Shown piece by piece: positions 51,446-63,545 of a stretch of 64,000 nt of DNA. Where the stretch lies: the NCBI RefSeq assembly GCF_008830225.1, contig NZ_WAIE01000007.1, positions 1 through 64,000 of the forward strand, written 5' to 3'. The stretch comes from Pseudodesulfovibrio senegalensis (GTDB lineage Bacteria; Desulfobacterota; Desulfovibrionia; Desulfovibrionales; Desulfovibrionaceae). The stretch's first letter is position 1, and each line of letters begins with the position of its first letter. A program made the position numbers and the translations under genes. Below the pieces are notes generated by a model. It saw only the letters and a program-made list of their open reading frames with translations, made no database searches and was not told the origin of the DNA.

Positions 51446-51487
51446 GGGGAGGGCCCTTTTACAAAAGGGCCCTCCCCAAGTTTTTTT
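51446..51487 (+). terminator. Second terminator-like hairpin next to por
   Basis: GGGGAGGGCCCTTTT pairs with AAAAGGGCCCTCCCC around a one- or two-base loop. On the plus strand AAGTTTTTTT follows, so it faces qrc readthrough; it stands 8 bp from the por stop. Confidence 0.7.
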
Positions 51488-51488
51488 A

Positions 51489-55118
<3,630 letters not shown>

Positions 55119-56318
55119 TTAGCGTAGTGCAGCAGAAGATGCCAGTGCGATTTCAAGTTCTTCGTCAGTGGGGATTACCCATATTTGAACGGGGCTTTCG
55201 TCCCGGTGAACGGAGCCCGGCTCCGTTTTTCTCCCTTTGTTGGCGGCCGGATCCAACTGGATACCCAGTGTTTCCAGGCCAGAACATACTTCTTGCCTGA
55301 CGAGGTCGTCGTTTTCGCCTATGCCCGCAGTGAAAACCACGGCGTCGGCCCCGCCCAGAACGGCAAGATACGCTCCGATGTATTTTTTCACCTGATGGCA
55401 GAACATCTCGAAGGCCAGTTGCGCCCTGGCGTCTCCCTTGTCGCGTGCCGCGTGGATGTCGCGCATGTCGCTCATGCCGCAAATGCCTTTGAATCCGCTC
55501 TGCTTATTGAGCGTGGCGTCAATGTCCCGGATGGACATGTCCGTGTTGTCGGCAAGGTATGCGTGCAGAGCCGGGTCCACATCGCCGCAGCGCGTGCCCA
55601 TCATCAGTCCGGCCAGCGGGGTGAGGCCCATGCTGGTGTCCACGCATTTTCCCCTGTCCACCGCCGCCATGGAGCTGCCGTTGCCGAGGTGCGCGGTGAT
55701 GATTCGGGCCTTGTCCGGCGGCATCCCCATGTGTTCGGCTGCGGTTCGGGCCACATAGCGGTGCGATGTTCCGTGAAATCCGTAGCGACGGATCTTCAGA
55801 TCTTCGTACATGTGGTACGGCAGGGCGTACATAAAGGATTTCGGCGGCATTGTCTGATGAAATTCGGTATCGAATACAGCTACATGCGGGGTCTTGTCAA
55901 AGATTTCCCGTGCTACCTCGATGCCGGTCAGATTGGCCGGGCCGTGCAAAGGGGCCAGGGGGGTGTTTTGGCGTATGGTGTCGATGACCGCATCAGTGAT
56001 CACAGCCGGGCCTTTGAACGTTTCCCCGCCCTGAACCACTCGGTGTCCCACGGCGTCGATTTCCGTCACGTCCGAGACAACGCCGTATTCAGTGCTGCAT
56101 AACCGTTTCACCGCCAGCCTGAGAGCCACGGCATGGTCGGGAATTGGCAGGGATTCTTCCATCTTGCTTTTCGTGCCGCGGATCTTGTGTGTGATGGTTC
56201 CGGTCGTATCGCCGATCCGCTCCACCACGCCCGACGCAAGGGGTGTTTTGGTTTTCATGTCCAGCAGGCTGTATTTCAGCGATGAGCTGCCGCAATTGAC
56301 CACAAGTATTTTCATCAT
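55119..56318 (-). CDS. ackA: Acetate kinase
   Basis: AckA makes ATP from acetyl phosphate in the acetate pathway. The 399-residue product has the ASKHA start KILVVNCGSSSLKYSLLDM, the acetokinase signature PLAPLHGPANLTGIEVAREI, the second signature RRYGFHGTSHRYVARTAAEH, HLGNGSSMAAVDRGKCVDTS, and a Gly-rich VVFTAGIGEND near the end. The start overlaps the pta stop as ATGA, so pta-ackA are coupled. por follows 94 bases downstream. Confidence 0.97.
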   Translation of the reverse strand: MMKILVVNCGSSSLKYSLLDMKTKTPLASGVVERIGDTTGTITHKIRGTKSKMEESLPIPDHAVALRLAVKRLCSTEYGVVSDVTEIDAVGHRVVQGGETFKGPAVITDAVIDTIRQNTPLAPLHGPANLTGIEVAREIFDKTPHVAVFDTEFHQTMPPKSFMYALPYHMYEDLKIRRYGFHGTSHRYVARTAAEHMGMPPDKARIITAHLGNGSSMAAVDRGKCVDTSMGLTPLAGLMMGTRCGDVDPALHAYLADNTDMSIRDIDATLNKQSGFKGICGMSDMRDIHAARDKGDARAQLAFEMFCHQVKKYIGAYLAVLGGADAVVFTAGIGENDDLVRQEVCSGLETLGIQLDPAANKGRKTEPGSVHRDESPVQIWVIPTDEELEIALASSAALR

Positions 56319-58426
56319 GCATCCTTGTTTGCGGCCTCTGCCTGAGACTGGATGGCCGTGATGGCGACCGTGTTGACGATGTCGCGCACGGTGCAGCCCC
56401 TGGAGAGGTCGTTGACCGGCTTGTTCAGGCCCTGCAGAACCGGGCCGATGGCCACGGAGCCGGGAACCGAGCGCTGTACGGCCTTGTACGTGTTGTTGCC
56501 GGTGTTGAGGTCCGGGAAGATGAACACGGTCGCGTGGCCGGCCACCGTGCTGCCCGGAAGTTTGGTGCTGGCCACTTCCGGGTCGATGGCCGCATCGTAT
56601 TGCAGGGGGCCTTCAATCGCGAGTTGCGGTGCCTTTTCACGGGCCATCCGTGTGGCTTCGATGACTTTTTCCACATCAGCGCCTGTGCCGGAATCTCCTG
56701 TGGAATAGGAGAGCATGGCCACCTTCGGATCAATGCCGAAAATGGATGCAGTTTCCGCAGAGTTGATGGCAATTTCAGCCAGCTGTTCCGCGCCGGGATT
56801 GGGATTTACGGCGCAGTCGCCGTACACCAGTACCCGGTCGTTCTGGCACATGAGGAAAACCGAGGAGACAATGCTTGCTCCGGGCTTGGTCTTGACGAAT
56901 TCGAAGGCCGGACGGATTGTCTGGGCCGTGGTGGTGATGGAGCCGGAGACCATGCCGTCCGCATGTCCCTTGTGAACCATCATGGTGGCGAAATAGGTGG
57001 GATCGCTCATGCGGTCATGGGCCGTGTCGCGGGTAACTCCCTTGTGTTTTCTGGCCTCCATGTATGTTCTGACATAATCGTCGAAGTGTTCGGATTTTGC
57101 GGGGTCTATGATCTGAGCGTCGCCGAGGTTGGCACCGATGTCCGAGGCCTGTTTGCGCACTGCATCGGGATCGCCCAGCAGGATGATTTGCGCGACGCCG
57201 CGTCGGGTAAGGATGTCCGTGGCTTCCAGAATGCGGTTGCTGGAACCTTCGGGCAGTACGATGCGCTGGCGTTTGATCTTGGCCTTTTCGATGAGTGTGT
57301 ATTCGAACATGAGGGGTGTGATTCGCCGTGATTCCGTGGAAACCATGCGTGAGCGAAGCTCCTCGGTATTGACGCAGGATTCGAATAACCCCAGGGCCGA
57401 GGCGATCTTCATGGGGTTTTCCGGGTCGATGGTGCCGTGCAGGCCGTTGAGTATCTGGGCGCTTTTGTATGTATGCCCCGGAACAGAAAGGATGGGTACG
57501 GGAACCCCGGTCCAGCCTTCGATGAGCCTGTGTACGTTGGCTGGCGGTTGCAGTCCGCCGGTGAGTACGATGCCGGAAATGTCAGGATAGGAAGAGGACA
57601 GGCGCGATGCCAGGCTGGCAAGAACGATGTCCGAGCGGTCGCCGGGCGTGACGATGAGACTGCCTTCCCCAAGGTATTCAAGGTAATTGCTGATGTGCAT
57701 GGCCGCAACCAGAATGTCCTCCACCTGCGTGTCCAGCCTGCCATGGCCATAGAGCACCTGGGCGTCCAGCCATTTGACCACGTCGTTGATCGTGGGGTTG
57801 CCAAGGCTTTTTTCGTCGGGGATGGCATACACAAGCAGCGAATGTTTTGACCCTATCCTGTTGCGAATGTCGTCTTCCAGCGAGGTCGGAACGTCCGGGC
57901 CTGTGCGGTTGATGATCACGGCCATGACTTCGAGTCCCTTTTCCTCGAAAGTCTCAATAGTGCTCAAGGTGGATTCGAGGATTTCCTCGGCGTCTTTTTT
58001 CTGGCCGTTGACAACGGCCAGCACCGGGCAACCGAGATTGCTCACGATGGATGAGTTCATTTCAAATTCCAGAGCAGCCTCGCCGCCGAGGTAATCGGTG
58101 CCTTCGCAGAGCACGAAATCGTACTCTGCCTCCAGTTCTTTGAATTTGTTGAGCGTGTTTTCGAGCAGCAGTGCCTGTTTGCCTTCATTGAGCATGCGCT
58201 TGGCCTCGCCCAGTTTGTAGGCATAGGTGCGTTCATAGGGCATGTTCAGTTTGAATTGCCTGAGGATAAGGTCTATATCATGGTCCCGGGCATCGTTGTC
58301 GCTGATGATGGGACGGAAGACGGCGACCTTGCGGATATGGGCCATGAGCAATTGCATGATTCCCAGCACCACAGCAGATTTGCCGCTGCGGGCTTCGGTT
58401 GCCGATATGTATAGACTTTTGGACAT
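56315..58426 (-). CDS. pta: Phosphate acetyltransferase, long form
   Basis: Pta converts acetyl-CoA to acetyl phosphate. The 703-residue product is the long type. The N-terminal P-loop-like (DRTGG-type) part starts KSLYISATEARSGKSAVVLG, with a regulatory middle to about 380. The catalytic PTA_PTB domain from about residue 390 has RIVLPEGSSNRILEATDILT, MSDPTYFATMMVHKGHADGM and MLSYSTGDSGTGADVEKVIE. It precedes ackA with a 4-base overlap and is separated from rnfB by a large structured gap. Confidence 0.97.
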   Translation of the reverse strand: MSKSLYISATEARSGKSAVVLGIMQLLMAHIRKVAVFRPIISDNDARDHDIDLILRQFKLNMPYERTYAYKLGEAKRMLNEGKQALLLENTLNKFKELEAEYDFVLCEGTDYLGGEAALEFEMNSSIVSNLGCPVLAVVNGQKKDAEEILESTLSTIETFEEKGLEVMAVIINRTGPDVPTSLEDDIRNRIGSKHSLLVYAIPDEKSLGNPTINDVVKWLDAQVLYGHGRLDTQVEDILVAAMHISNYLEYLGEGSLIVTPGDRSDIVLASLASRLSSSYPDISGIVLTGGLQPPANVHRLIEGWTGVPVPILSVPGHTYKSAQILNGLHGTIDPENPMKIASALGLFESCVNTEELRSRMVSTESRRITPLMFEYTLIEKAKIKRQRIVLPEGSSNRILEATDILTRRGVAQIILLGDPDAVRKQASDIGANLGDAQIIDPAKSEHFDDYVRTYMEARKHKGVTRDTAHDRMSDPTYFATMMVHKGHADGMVSGSITTTAQTIRPAFEFVKTKPGASIVSSVFLMCQNDRVLVYGDCAVNPNPGAEQLAEIAINSAETASIFGIDPKVAMLSYSTGDSGTGADVEKVIEATRMAREKAPQLAIEGPLQYDAAIDPEVASTKLPGSTVAGHATVFIFPDLNTGNNTYKAVQRSVPGSVAIGPVLQGLNKPVNDLSRGCTVRDIVNTVAITAIQSQAEAANKDA

Positions 58427-58450
58427 GAGTTCATGCTCCTTGTTTTTGAA

Positions 58451-58570
58451 AACCCCCGGCAGGGCCGTGCCTCGTCATGGAGGCGTGGGGTTGGGTTGCT
58501 TCACCCGACTCGGTGTTGCCGGGTGAACCTGGCTTGCGCTTTTACGGGGTGCAAGCCCTGCCGGGGGAGG
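58451..58570 (-). promoter_or_regulatory. Branched RNA-like structure between rnfB and pta
   Basis: An outer 13-bp stem (CCCCCGGCAGGGC at 58453-58465 with its complement at 58555-58567) encloses two inner hairpins: TTCACCCG/CGGGTGAA (58500-58527) and GGCTTGC/GCAAGCC (58531-58557, sharing bases with the outer stem). On the minus strand TTTTC follows the outer stem. It may act as the rnf terminator and as a leader for pta. Confidence 0.55.
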
Positions 58571-58632
58571 CGTCGGGAATGGGAGGCATTTCCGGCGCCG
58601 CTTCGGTCCACAGGGGCTGCTGTGGCCAGGGG

Positions 58633-60732
58633 CTAGAGAATCTGCTGTTCCTTTTCTTCCGGTTGCTCCATATCCCTGTCATAACAGGTGAGCCCGCAAT
58701 GCAGGCAGCGGTCGGCTTCGGCCAGTGCTTCGGTTTCGGAGAGCGCGCCTTCCACCTCGGAAAAGGTGCAATTGCGTTCGTCTCCGTGGCACAGGTGTGG
58801 CATTTGCGCACGTTCCGACTGTCGTACGCCGGTCACTTCCTTGAACATGGTGTACGGAATGAGGTCCCGTTGCAGGGTGTCCGGGATGGGGATGTCGCCG
58901 TCCTGCTGCAAATGGTAATGGATGGAGCGTGCAGCCTTGCGGCCGCCACCCACTGCGGAGATGACCAGGTCCGGACCTGTGAATACGTCGCCTGCCGTGA
59001 ATACGCCCGGGACGATTGTCTGGAACGTGTCGGGATCGGCCACGATGGTTTGCCAGCGTGTGGTTTCCACCGGACAGGATTCCGCGTCATCGTCGTACAG
59101 GCAGGTCAGGTCGGGCTTCTGGCCGATGGCCGGAATGATCAAATCCGCTTCCATGAGGGTCTCCGAGCCTTCCACGGGTTCGGGACGGCGGCGGCCCGAA
59201 GCGTCGGGTTCGCCCAGTTCCATCATCTTGTATTCCAAATGCGTGGCCCTGCCGTTCTCATCGCCCACCACACGCGTGGGTGCGGCCAGAAACTTGAACT
59301 GCACGCCTTCTTCCTCGGCCCCGACGATTTCCTCGGGGTTGGCAGGCATTTCTGCCCGTGTGCGGCGATAGAGCATGATCACCTCCGCGCCGAGGCGCAC
59401 GCAGGTGCGGGCGCAGTCGATGGCCGTGTTGCCGCCGCCGACCACGATGACTTTCTTGCCGATGTCGATGGATTGGCCCAGTGCATGGGCCGTCAGGAAT
59501 TCAATGCCGCCCCAGACGCCTTCAAGGTCTTCGCCTTCGGCATACATGCCGCTGGCCTGCCATGCGCCGATACCCAGAAAAACAGCCTCAAATCCGTCCT
59601 GTTTCAGGGATTCTATGTCATAGTCCTTGCCGAAACGTTTGTTGAGGTGCACATCGACGCCCAGGTCCAGAATTCCCTGGATTTCCCAATCCAGATCCGC
59701 CTTGGGCAGCCTGTATTCCGGGATGCCGTATCGCAACTGGCCGCCCAGCGCGGGCATGGCTTCGAAGATGGTTGGGCTGTGACCAAGCCTGCGCAAAAAA
59801 TATGCGCAGGAGAGTCCGGCCGGACCGCCGCCGATGACGGCAACCTTGCGTCCCGTGTCTTTGGCGCAGGGGACGGGCAGGTGTGTTCCCCCGTGCAGTT
59901 CCCTGTCGGCCACAAAGCGTTTGAGCATGTTGATGCCCACAGGGGAGTCAACGTTGTTGCGGCGGCAGACCGTTTCACAGGGGCGGGGGCAGACCCGGCC
60001 ACAAACCATGAGCAGGGGATTGCGTTCCTTGATGGTGTTGACCGCGCCATCGTAGTCGCCTGCTTTGATTTGTTGAATGTAGCGCGGGATATCGATCTGC
60101 CCCGGGCATTTTTGCCGGCATGGCGCCAGGCAGTCCGTGACTTCGTTGAGATGCAGCAGCCTGCTGGTCATGCCTACGATTGAAATGACGCCACGCGGAC
60201 ACGCCTCGGCGCATTTCCCGCAGGCGCGGCATTCGTCCGGGTCCACCACAGGGAGGCCTTCAGGCCCCATGTGGATAGCGTCAAAAGGACAGACGGCTAC
60301 ACATGTGCCGAGTCCAAGACAGCCTTCGGGGCAGGACTTGGAGCCGCCGTGCAACATGGCCGCGGCCTGACAGTCCATGATACCGGCGTAGGCAAAGCGT
60401 TCCTCTGCCCGCGTTCCGCCCGTGCAGTCGCGAAATGCTATTTCCGGTTCGCGTTCTTCTATTGTTTGTCCCATGAGTGCGGCAATGGCCACCATGGCTT
60501 CGGTTTCCGCCACCACGCAGACGCCCGCGTTGGCCTTGCCCGATACGATGGCCGCGGCAGCTCCGGAACAACCGGGGTAGCCGCAACCGCCGCAGTTTGC
60601 GCCGGGCAGAAGGTCTTCGACCTGCGCTATGCGCGGGTCTTCCTTGACATAGAGTAACTTGGAGGCAACGGAGAGAATTGCAGCAGAACCGAAACCAAGC
60701 CCGAAGAGGGTAAGTGCTGATGTTGTAATCAT
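58633..60732 (-). CDS. rnfB: RnfB fused to a GltD-like NAD(P)H-FAD oxidoreductase
   Basis: RnfB takes electrons from reduced ferredoxin. The 699-residue product has an N-terminal membrane anchor (ALTLFGLGFGSAAILSVASK) and the RnfB cluster NCGGCGYPGCSGAA (about 46-59). Two more [4Fe-4S] motifs follow, CLGLGTCVAVCPFDAI and CRACGKCAEACPRGVI. From about residue 210 a GltD-like flavoprotein module begins: CRQKCPGQIDIPRYIQ, FAD motif VIGGGPAGLSCAYFLRRLGH, NAD(P) motif VVGGGNTAIDCARTC and FTAGDVFTGPD. The tail carries CLHCGLTCYDRDMEQP. Ordinary RnfB has about 190-330 residues, so the second half is an added NAD(P)-linked unit. Confidence 0.93.
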   Translation of the reverse strand: MITTSALTLFGLGFGSAAILSVASKLLYVKEDPRIAQVEDLLPGANCGGCGYPGCSGAAAAIVSGKANAGVCVVAETEAMVAIAALMGQTIEEREPEIAFRDCTGGTRAEERFAYAGIMDCQAAAMLHGGSKSCPEGCLGLGTCVAVCPFDAIHMGPEGLPVVDPDECRACGKCAEACPRGVISIVGMTSRLLHLNEVTDCLAPCRQKCPGQIDIPRYIQQIKAGDYDGAVNTIKERNPLLMVCGRVCPRPCETVCRRNNVDSPVGINMLKRFVADRELHGGTHLPVPCAKDTGRKVAVIGGGPAGLSCAYFLRRLGHSPTIFEAMPALGGQLRYGIPEYRLPKADLDWEIQGILDLGVDVHLNKRFGKDYDIESLKQDGFEAVFLGIGAWQASGMYAEGEDLEGVWGGIEFLTAHALGQSIDIGKKVIVVGGGNTAIDCARTCVRLGAEVIMLYRRTRAEMPANPEEIVGAEEEGVQFKFLAAPTRVVGDENGRATHLEYKMMELGEPDASGRRRPEPVEGSETLMEADLIIPAIGQKPDLTCLYDDDAESCPVETTRWQTIVADPDTFQTIVPGVFTAGDVFTGPDLVISAVGGGRKAARSIHYHLQQDGDIPIPDTLQRDLIPYTMFKEVTGVRQSERAQMPHLCHGDERNCTFSEVEGALSETEALAEADRCLHCGLTCYDRDMEQPEEKEQQIL

Positions 60733-60746
60733 ATCGGGTAATCTCC

Positions 60747-61322
60747 CTAGATCATCCCTTTGAAGGCGAAAAATGCCAGCGACATGAGCCCGGCCATGAC
60801 CAGCCCGACGGGCGTGCCGCGCATGGCCCTGGGGACACGGCGAATTTCGAGTCTTTCACGAATGCCTGCCAGTACCACGAGGGCGATCATGAAACCCACA
60901 CCCGATGCCGCGGCAAACGCTACGGATTTGACCAGAGTGAATTCCTTGCGCTGGCAGATGAGCGCAATACCCATGACCGCGCAGTTGGTGGTGATGAGCG
61001 GCAGGAATATGCCCAGCGATTTATACAGCGGCGGCACCATTTTCTTAAGGAACATTTCCACGAACTGAACCAACGAGGCGATGACCAGAATGAAGGCCAG
61101 TGTCTGAAGGAATCCGAGTCCGAGAGGTTCCAGCAGGTACGTTTGCACCAGCCATGTGATGGCCGTGGCCATGACCGCCACGAAAACCACGGCGGCGCCC
61201 ATGCCGATGGCCACTCCGGTATTCTTGGAAGTGCCGATGAACGGGCAGTTGCCCAGATATTGGGCCAGGACGATGTTGTTGACGAATATGGCCGCTATGA
61301 ACAGCAGGAAGTATTCTTGCAT
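60747..61322 (-). CDS. rnfA: Rnf/Rsx complex membrane subunit RnfA
   Basis: RnfA is a six-helix membrane subunit that with RnfE binds an Fe-S centre inside the membrane. The 191-residue product starts MQEYFLLFIAAIFVNNIVLA with QYLGNCPFIGTSK (Cys in the first helix) and ends in a helix LVMAGLMSLAFFAFKGMI. The matching Cys helix ITTNCAVMGIALICQ is also present. It lies between rnfE and rnfB (14-bp gaps). Confidence 0.95.
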   Translation of the reverse strand: MQEYFLLFIAAIFVNNIVLAQYLGNCPFIGTSKNTGVAIGMGAAVVFVAVMATAITWLVQTYLLEPLGLGFLQTLAFILVIASLVQFVEMFLKKMVPPLYKSLGIFLPLITTNCAVMGIALICQRKEFTLVKSVAFAAASGVGFMIALVVLAGIRERLEIRRVPRAMRGTPVGLVMAGLMSLAFFAFKGMI

Positions 61323-61336
61323 TGTCGTTTTTCTCC

Positions 61337-62005
61337 CTATCGTCCGCCGCACGCGCCGCATGAGCCGCAGTCATGGGTGGGGCCGTCCACGGGAGCCAGT
61401 CCCTTGCGCTTGCGTTGCAGGTTGGTGAAGAAATTCATCAGCGCCAGCAGAATACCGAGGGAGACGAAGGCCCCCGGGGCTTCGGCCATGAAGGACAAGG
61501 GTTCGAACCCTTGCCATACCACGGTGTGCCCGAAGAGTTGCCCGTGTCCGAGCAGTTCCCGCAGGCCACCGAGAAAGGTCAGTGACATGGTGAAGCCGAG
61601 CCCCATGCCCAGTCCGTCGGCAACGGCAAGCAGGGGCGGGTTCTTGGAAGCAAAGGCTTCGGCCCGTCCGAGGATGATGCAGTTGACCACGATGAGCGGT
61701 ACGAAGATGCCGAGCTGCTGGTACAGAGGGAAGGCATATGCCTGCATGAGCAGCTCCACGGCCACCACCAGCGAAGCGGCAATGACGATGAAGCAGGCTA
61801 TGCGTACCTTGGCCGGAATGAGTTTTCGGACCAGCGATACCAGCAGGTTCGAAAGCGTGAGCACGAAGATGACCGCCATGCCCATGCCGAATCCGTTCTC
61901 CGCAGTGGAGGTCACGGCCAGCACCGGACACAGTCCGAGTACCAACTTGAATGGCGGCAGATCTTTCCAAAGCCCTTTGGAGAATTCTTTCCAGAGTCTG
62001 TTCAT
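61337..62005 (-). CDS. rnfE: Rnf complex membrane subunit RnfE
   Basis: RnfE pairs with RnfA in the membrane core. The 222-residue product has the start WKDLPPFKLVLGLCPVLAVT (Cys in helix 1), IPAKVRIACFIVIAASLVVA and LIVVNCIILGRAEAFASKNP (Cys in the mirrored helix). Unusually it ends in a Cys-rich cytoplasmic tail HDCGSCGACGGR, with three Cys residues absent from the RnfE proteins I recall. It lies between rnfG and rnfA. Confidence 0.94.
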   Translation of the reverse strand: MNRLWKEFSKGLWKDLPPFKLVLGLCPVLAVTSTAENGFGMGMAVIFVLTLSNLLVSLVRKLIPAKVRIACFIVIAASLVVAVELLMQAYAFPLYQQLGIFVPLIVVNCIILGRAEAFASKNPPLLAVADGLGMGLGFTMSLTFLGGLRELLGHGQLFGHTVVWQGFEPLSFMAEAPGAFVSLGILLALMNFFTNLQRKRKGLAPVDGPTHDCGSCGACGGR

Positions 62006-62017
62006 GGTCTGCCTCCG

Positions 62018-62593
62018 TTATTTCCAGGCGGTTGTGAGTTCCGGCCTGAGTTCGTCGAATATTTTGACGGCTTTCTGTACGGCTACCACTGTGCCGGTGG
62101 AGGAGATCGTGGCTCCGGCCACCGCATTGATTTCGCCGCCGTCCGCCTTGAGTTTTGCCTTTTGTGGCGCCATGTCGTTGAACTGTGAGGTGAATCCGTG
62201 TTTGGTCACCTTGCTGCCCACGCCCGGTGTTTCTTTCAGGGTGGTGATGCCCACACCGGTCAGGTTGCCGGAATCAGGGGAGAAACCGACCATGACACCG
62301 ATGTCGCCACCATATCCCTGACCGAATGTCTCAAAGGCCAGGCCCACCAGCGAACCTTGCCTGATGGCAGGAAATACGGTGACCTTGTTCCCTTCTATTT
62401 GAAACGACTTACGGTCTTTGATGGGGTTGTTGTCGTGTTCGGCGAGCACCTGTTCGATGGCGGGGGCCTGCACGTAGGTCAGAACCTGTTCCTCTATGCG
62501 TGGAGCCGTGGCTATCTTCAGGGCGGCAAGGCTCAGGCCCGATATGCCGCAGATGAGCGAAAGTACGACAATCATTTTGATCATTTCCCGCAT
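62018..62593 (-). CDS. rnfG: Rnf complex FMN-binding subunit RnfG
   Basis: RnfG carries a covalent FMN on the outer face. The 191-residue product has one N-terminal membrane segment (MIVVLSLICGISGLSLAALK). The FMN-binding domain has the attachment motif GATISST (Thr in the GAT triplet) at about residues 156-162. Blocks such as YGGDIGVMVGFSPDSGNLTG precede it. It follows rnfD by 3 bp. Confidence 0.94.
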   Translation of the reverse strand: MREMIKMIVVLSLICGISGLSLAALKIATAPRIEEQVLTYVQAPAIEQVLAEHDNNPIKDRKSFQIEGNKVTVFPAIRQGSLVGLAFETFGQGYGGDIGVMVGFSPDSGNLTGVGITTLKETPGVGSKVTKHGFTSQFNDMAPQKAKLKADGGEINAVAGATISSTGTVVAVQKAVKIFDELRPELTTAWK

Positions 62594-62596
62594 GGC

Positions 62597-63544
62597 TTAG
62601 TTCCTCCCGAACGGTTTGGGCTTGATTCTGTCCAGCAGAGGCGAAGTCAGGTTGGCCAGGAGGATGGCATAGGGGACGCCGTCCGGGTACACGCCATATA
62701 CGCGGATAATGACCACCAGCACACCGGCCAGCAGGCCGTAGAGCAGGGCCGGTATCTTGCGCATGGGAGAGCTGGAGCTGTCCGTTGCCAGAAAGAACGC
62801 GCCGAAGATCACACTGCCTGTCAGCAGGTGGAACATGGCGGGCGCGTTCGCCTGCGGGTTTGAGGCGTGGAAGATGCCTGCGGTGACGAGCACGCCCGCG
62901 AGCATGCCTACGGGAACAGCCACCTTGATGTGTTTGCGCATGCTCAGGAATATTCCCCCGATGAACAGGGCGCCGGTCTGTACAGCACCCAGCCCGCCGA
63001 GTTGGCGGCCTACGAGCAGGTCGTTCAGTGAGAATCCAGCCACTGCCTGCGGCCCGAAGTGCTTGAGCTGCGACAATGGGTAGGTCAGTTCAGAAGTCAG
63101 CATGGCCGCGTCGATGTCCATGTGGTTGGCCCACGAGAGGCTGCATACGGCCCAGCCCACGAGCGGGGCACAGAGCGGGGAGCCCCCCAATCCGCCGAAC
63201 ATCATCTTGCCCAGTACGATGCTGGTGGTGCTTCCGAAAACAACCAGCCACCACGGGGCCGATGCCGGGAGCAGGAAAGCGAACCCGAGGCCCACGGTGA
63301 ATCCGTGCAGGTCATCCACCTGCGAGGTGCGCCCCATGACCATATCGGACACGAATTCCGCAATGACCGCGGTGGCGGTGGCCAGTGACATGACGCGCAC
63401 GGCGTCCATGCCGAAGTGATATACGGCAAGAGCTGCCGCCGGGAGCATGGCCAGCAGTATGGCGCGCATGCGTTTGTTCACGGTTTTGCCGCAATGGGCA
63501 AAGGGCGGTGTGGAAACGGTCAGGGTTGGGGTCAACGGTTCCAT
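62597..63544 (-). CDS. rnfD: Rnf complex membrane subunit RnfD
   Basis: RnfD is a membrane flavoprotein of the ion-pumping core. The 315-residue product starts with a cytoplasmic stretch (LTVSTPPFAHCGKTVNKRMR) and has about nine membrane segments. Typical RnfD blocks include DDLHGFTVGLGFAFLLPASA and VIFGAFFLATDSSSSP. I do not find the usual (S/D)GAT flavin-attachment motif in the loop before GALFIGGIFLSMRKHI. It lies directly after rnfC. Confidence 0.93.
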   Translation of the reverse strand: MEPLTPTLTVSTPPFAHCGKTVNKRMRAILLAMLPAAALAVYHFGMDAVRVMSLATATAVIAEFVSDMVMGRTSQVDDLHGFTVGLGFAFLLPASAPWWLVVFGSTTSIVLGKMMFGGLGGSPLCAPLVGWAVCSLSWANHMDIDAAMLTSELTYPLSQLKHFGPQAVAGFSLNDLLVGRQLGGLGAVQTGALFIGGIFLSMRKHIKVAVPVGMLAGVLVTAGIFHASNPQANAPAMFHLLTGSVIFGAFFLATDSSSSPMRKIPALLYGLLAGVLVVIIRVYGVYPDGVPYAILLANLTSPLLDRIKPKPFGRN

Positions 63545-63545
63545 T

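Larger units (their letters stand above)
51038..51488. other. 451-bp gap between convergent qrcD and por
   Basis: It holds the qrc terminator (51064-51095), a non-coding middle (51100-51370), and two large hairpins (51382-51417 and 51446-51480) before the por stop. A 61-codon plus-strand frame at 51126 follows AAGGAGGA too closely and encodes no recognisable protein. No RNA gene was recognised. Confidence 0.7.
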
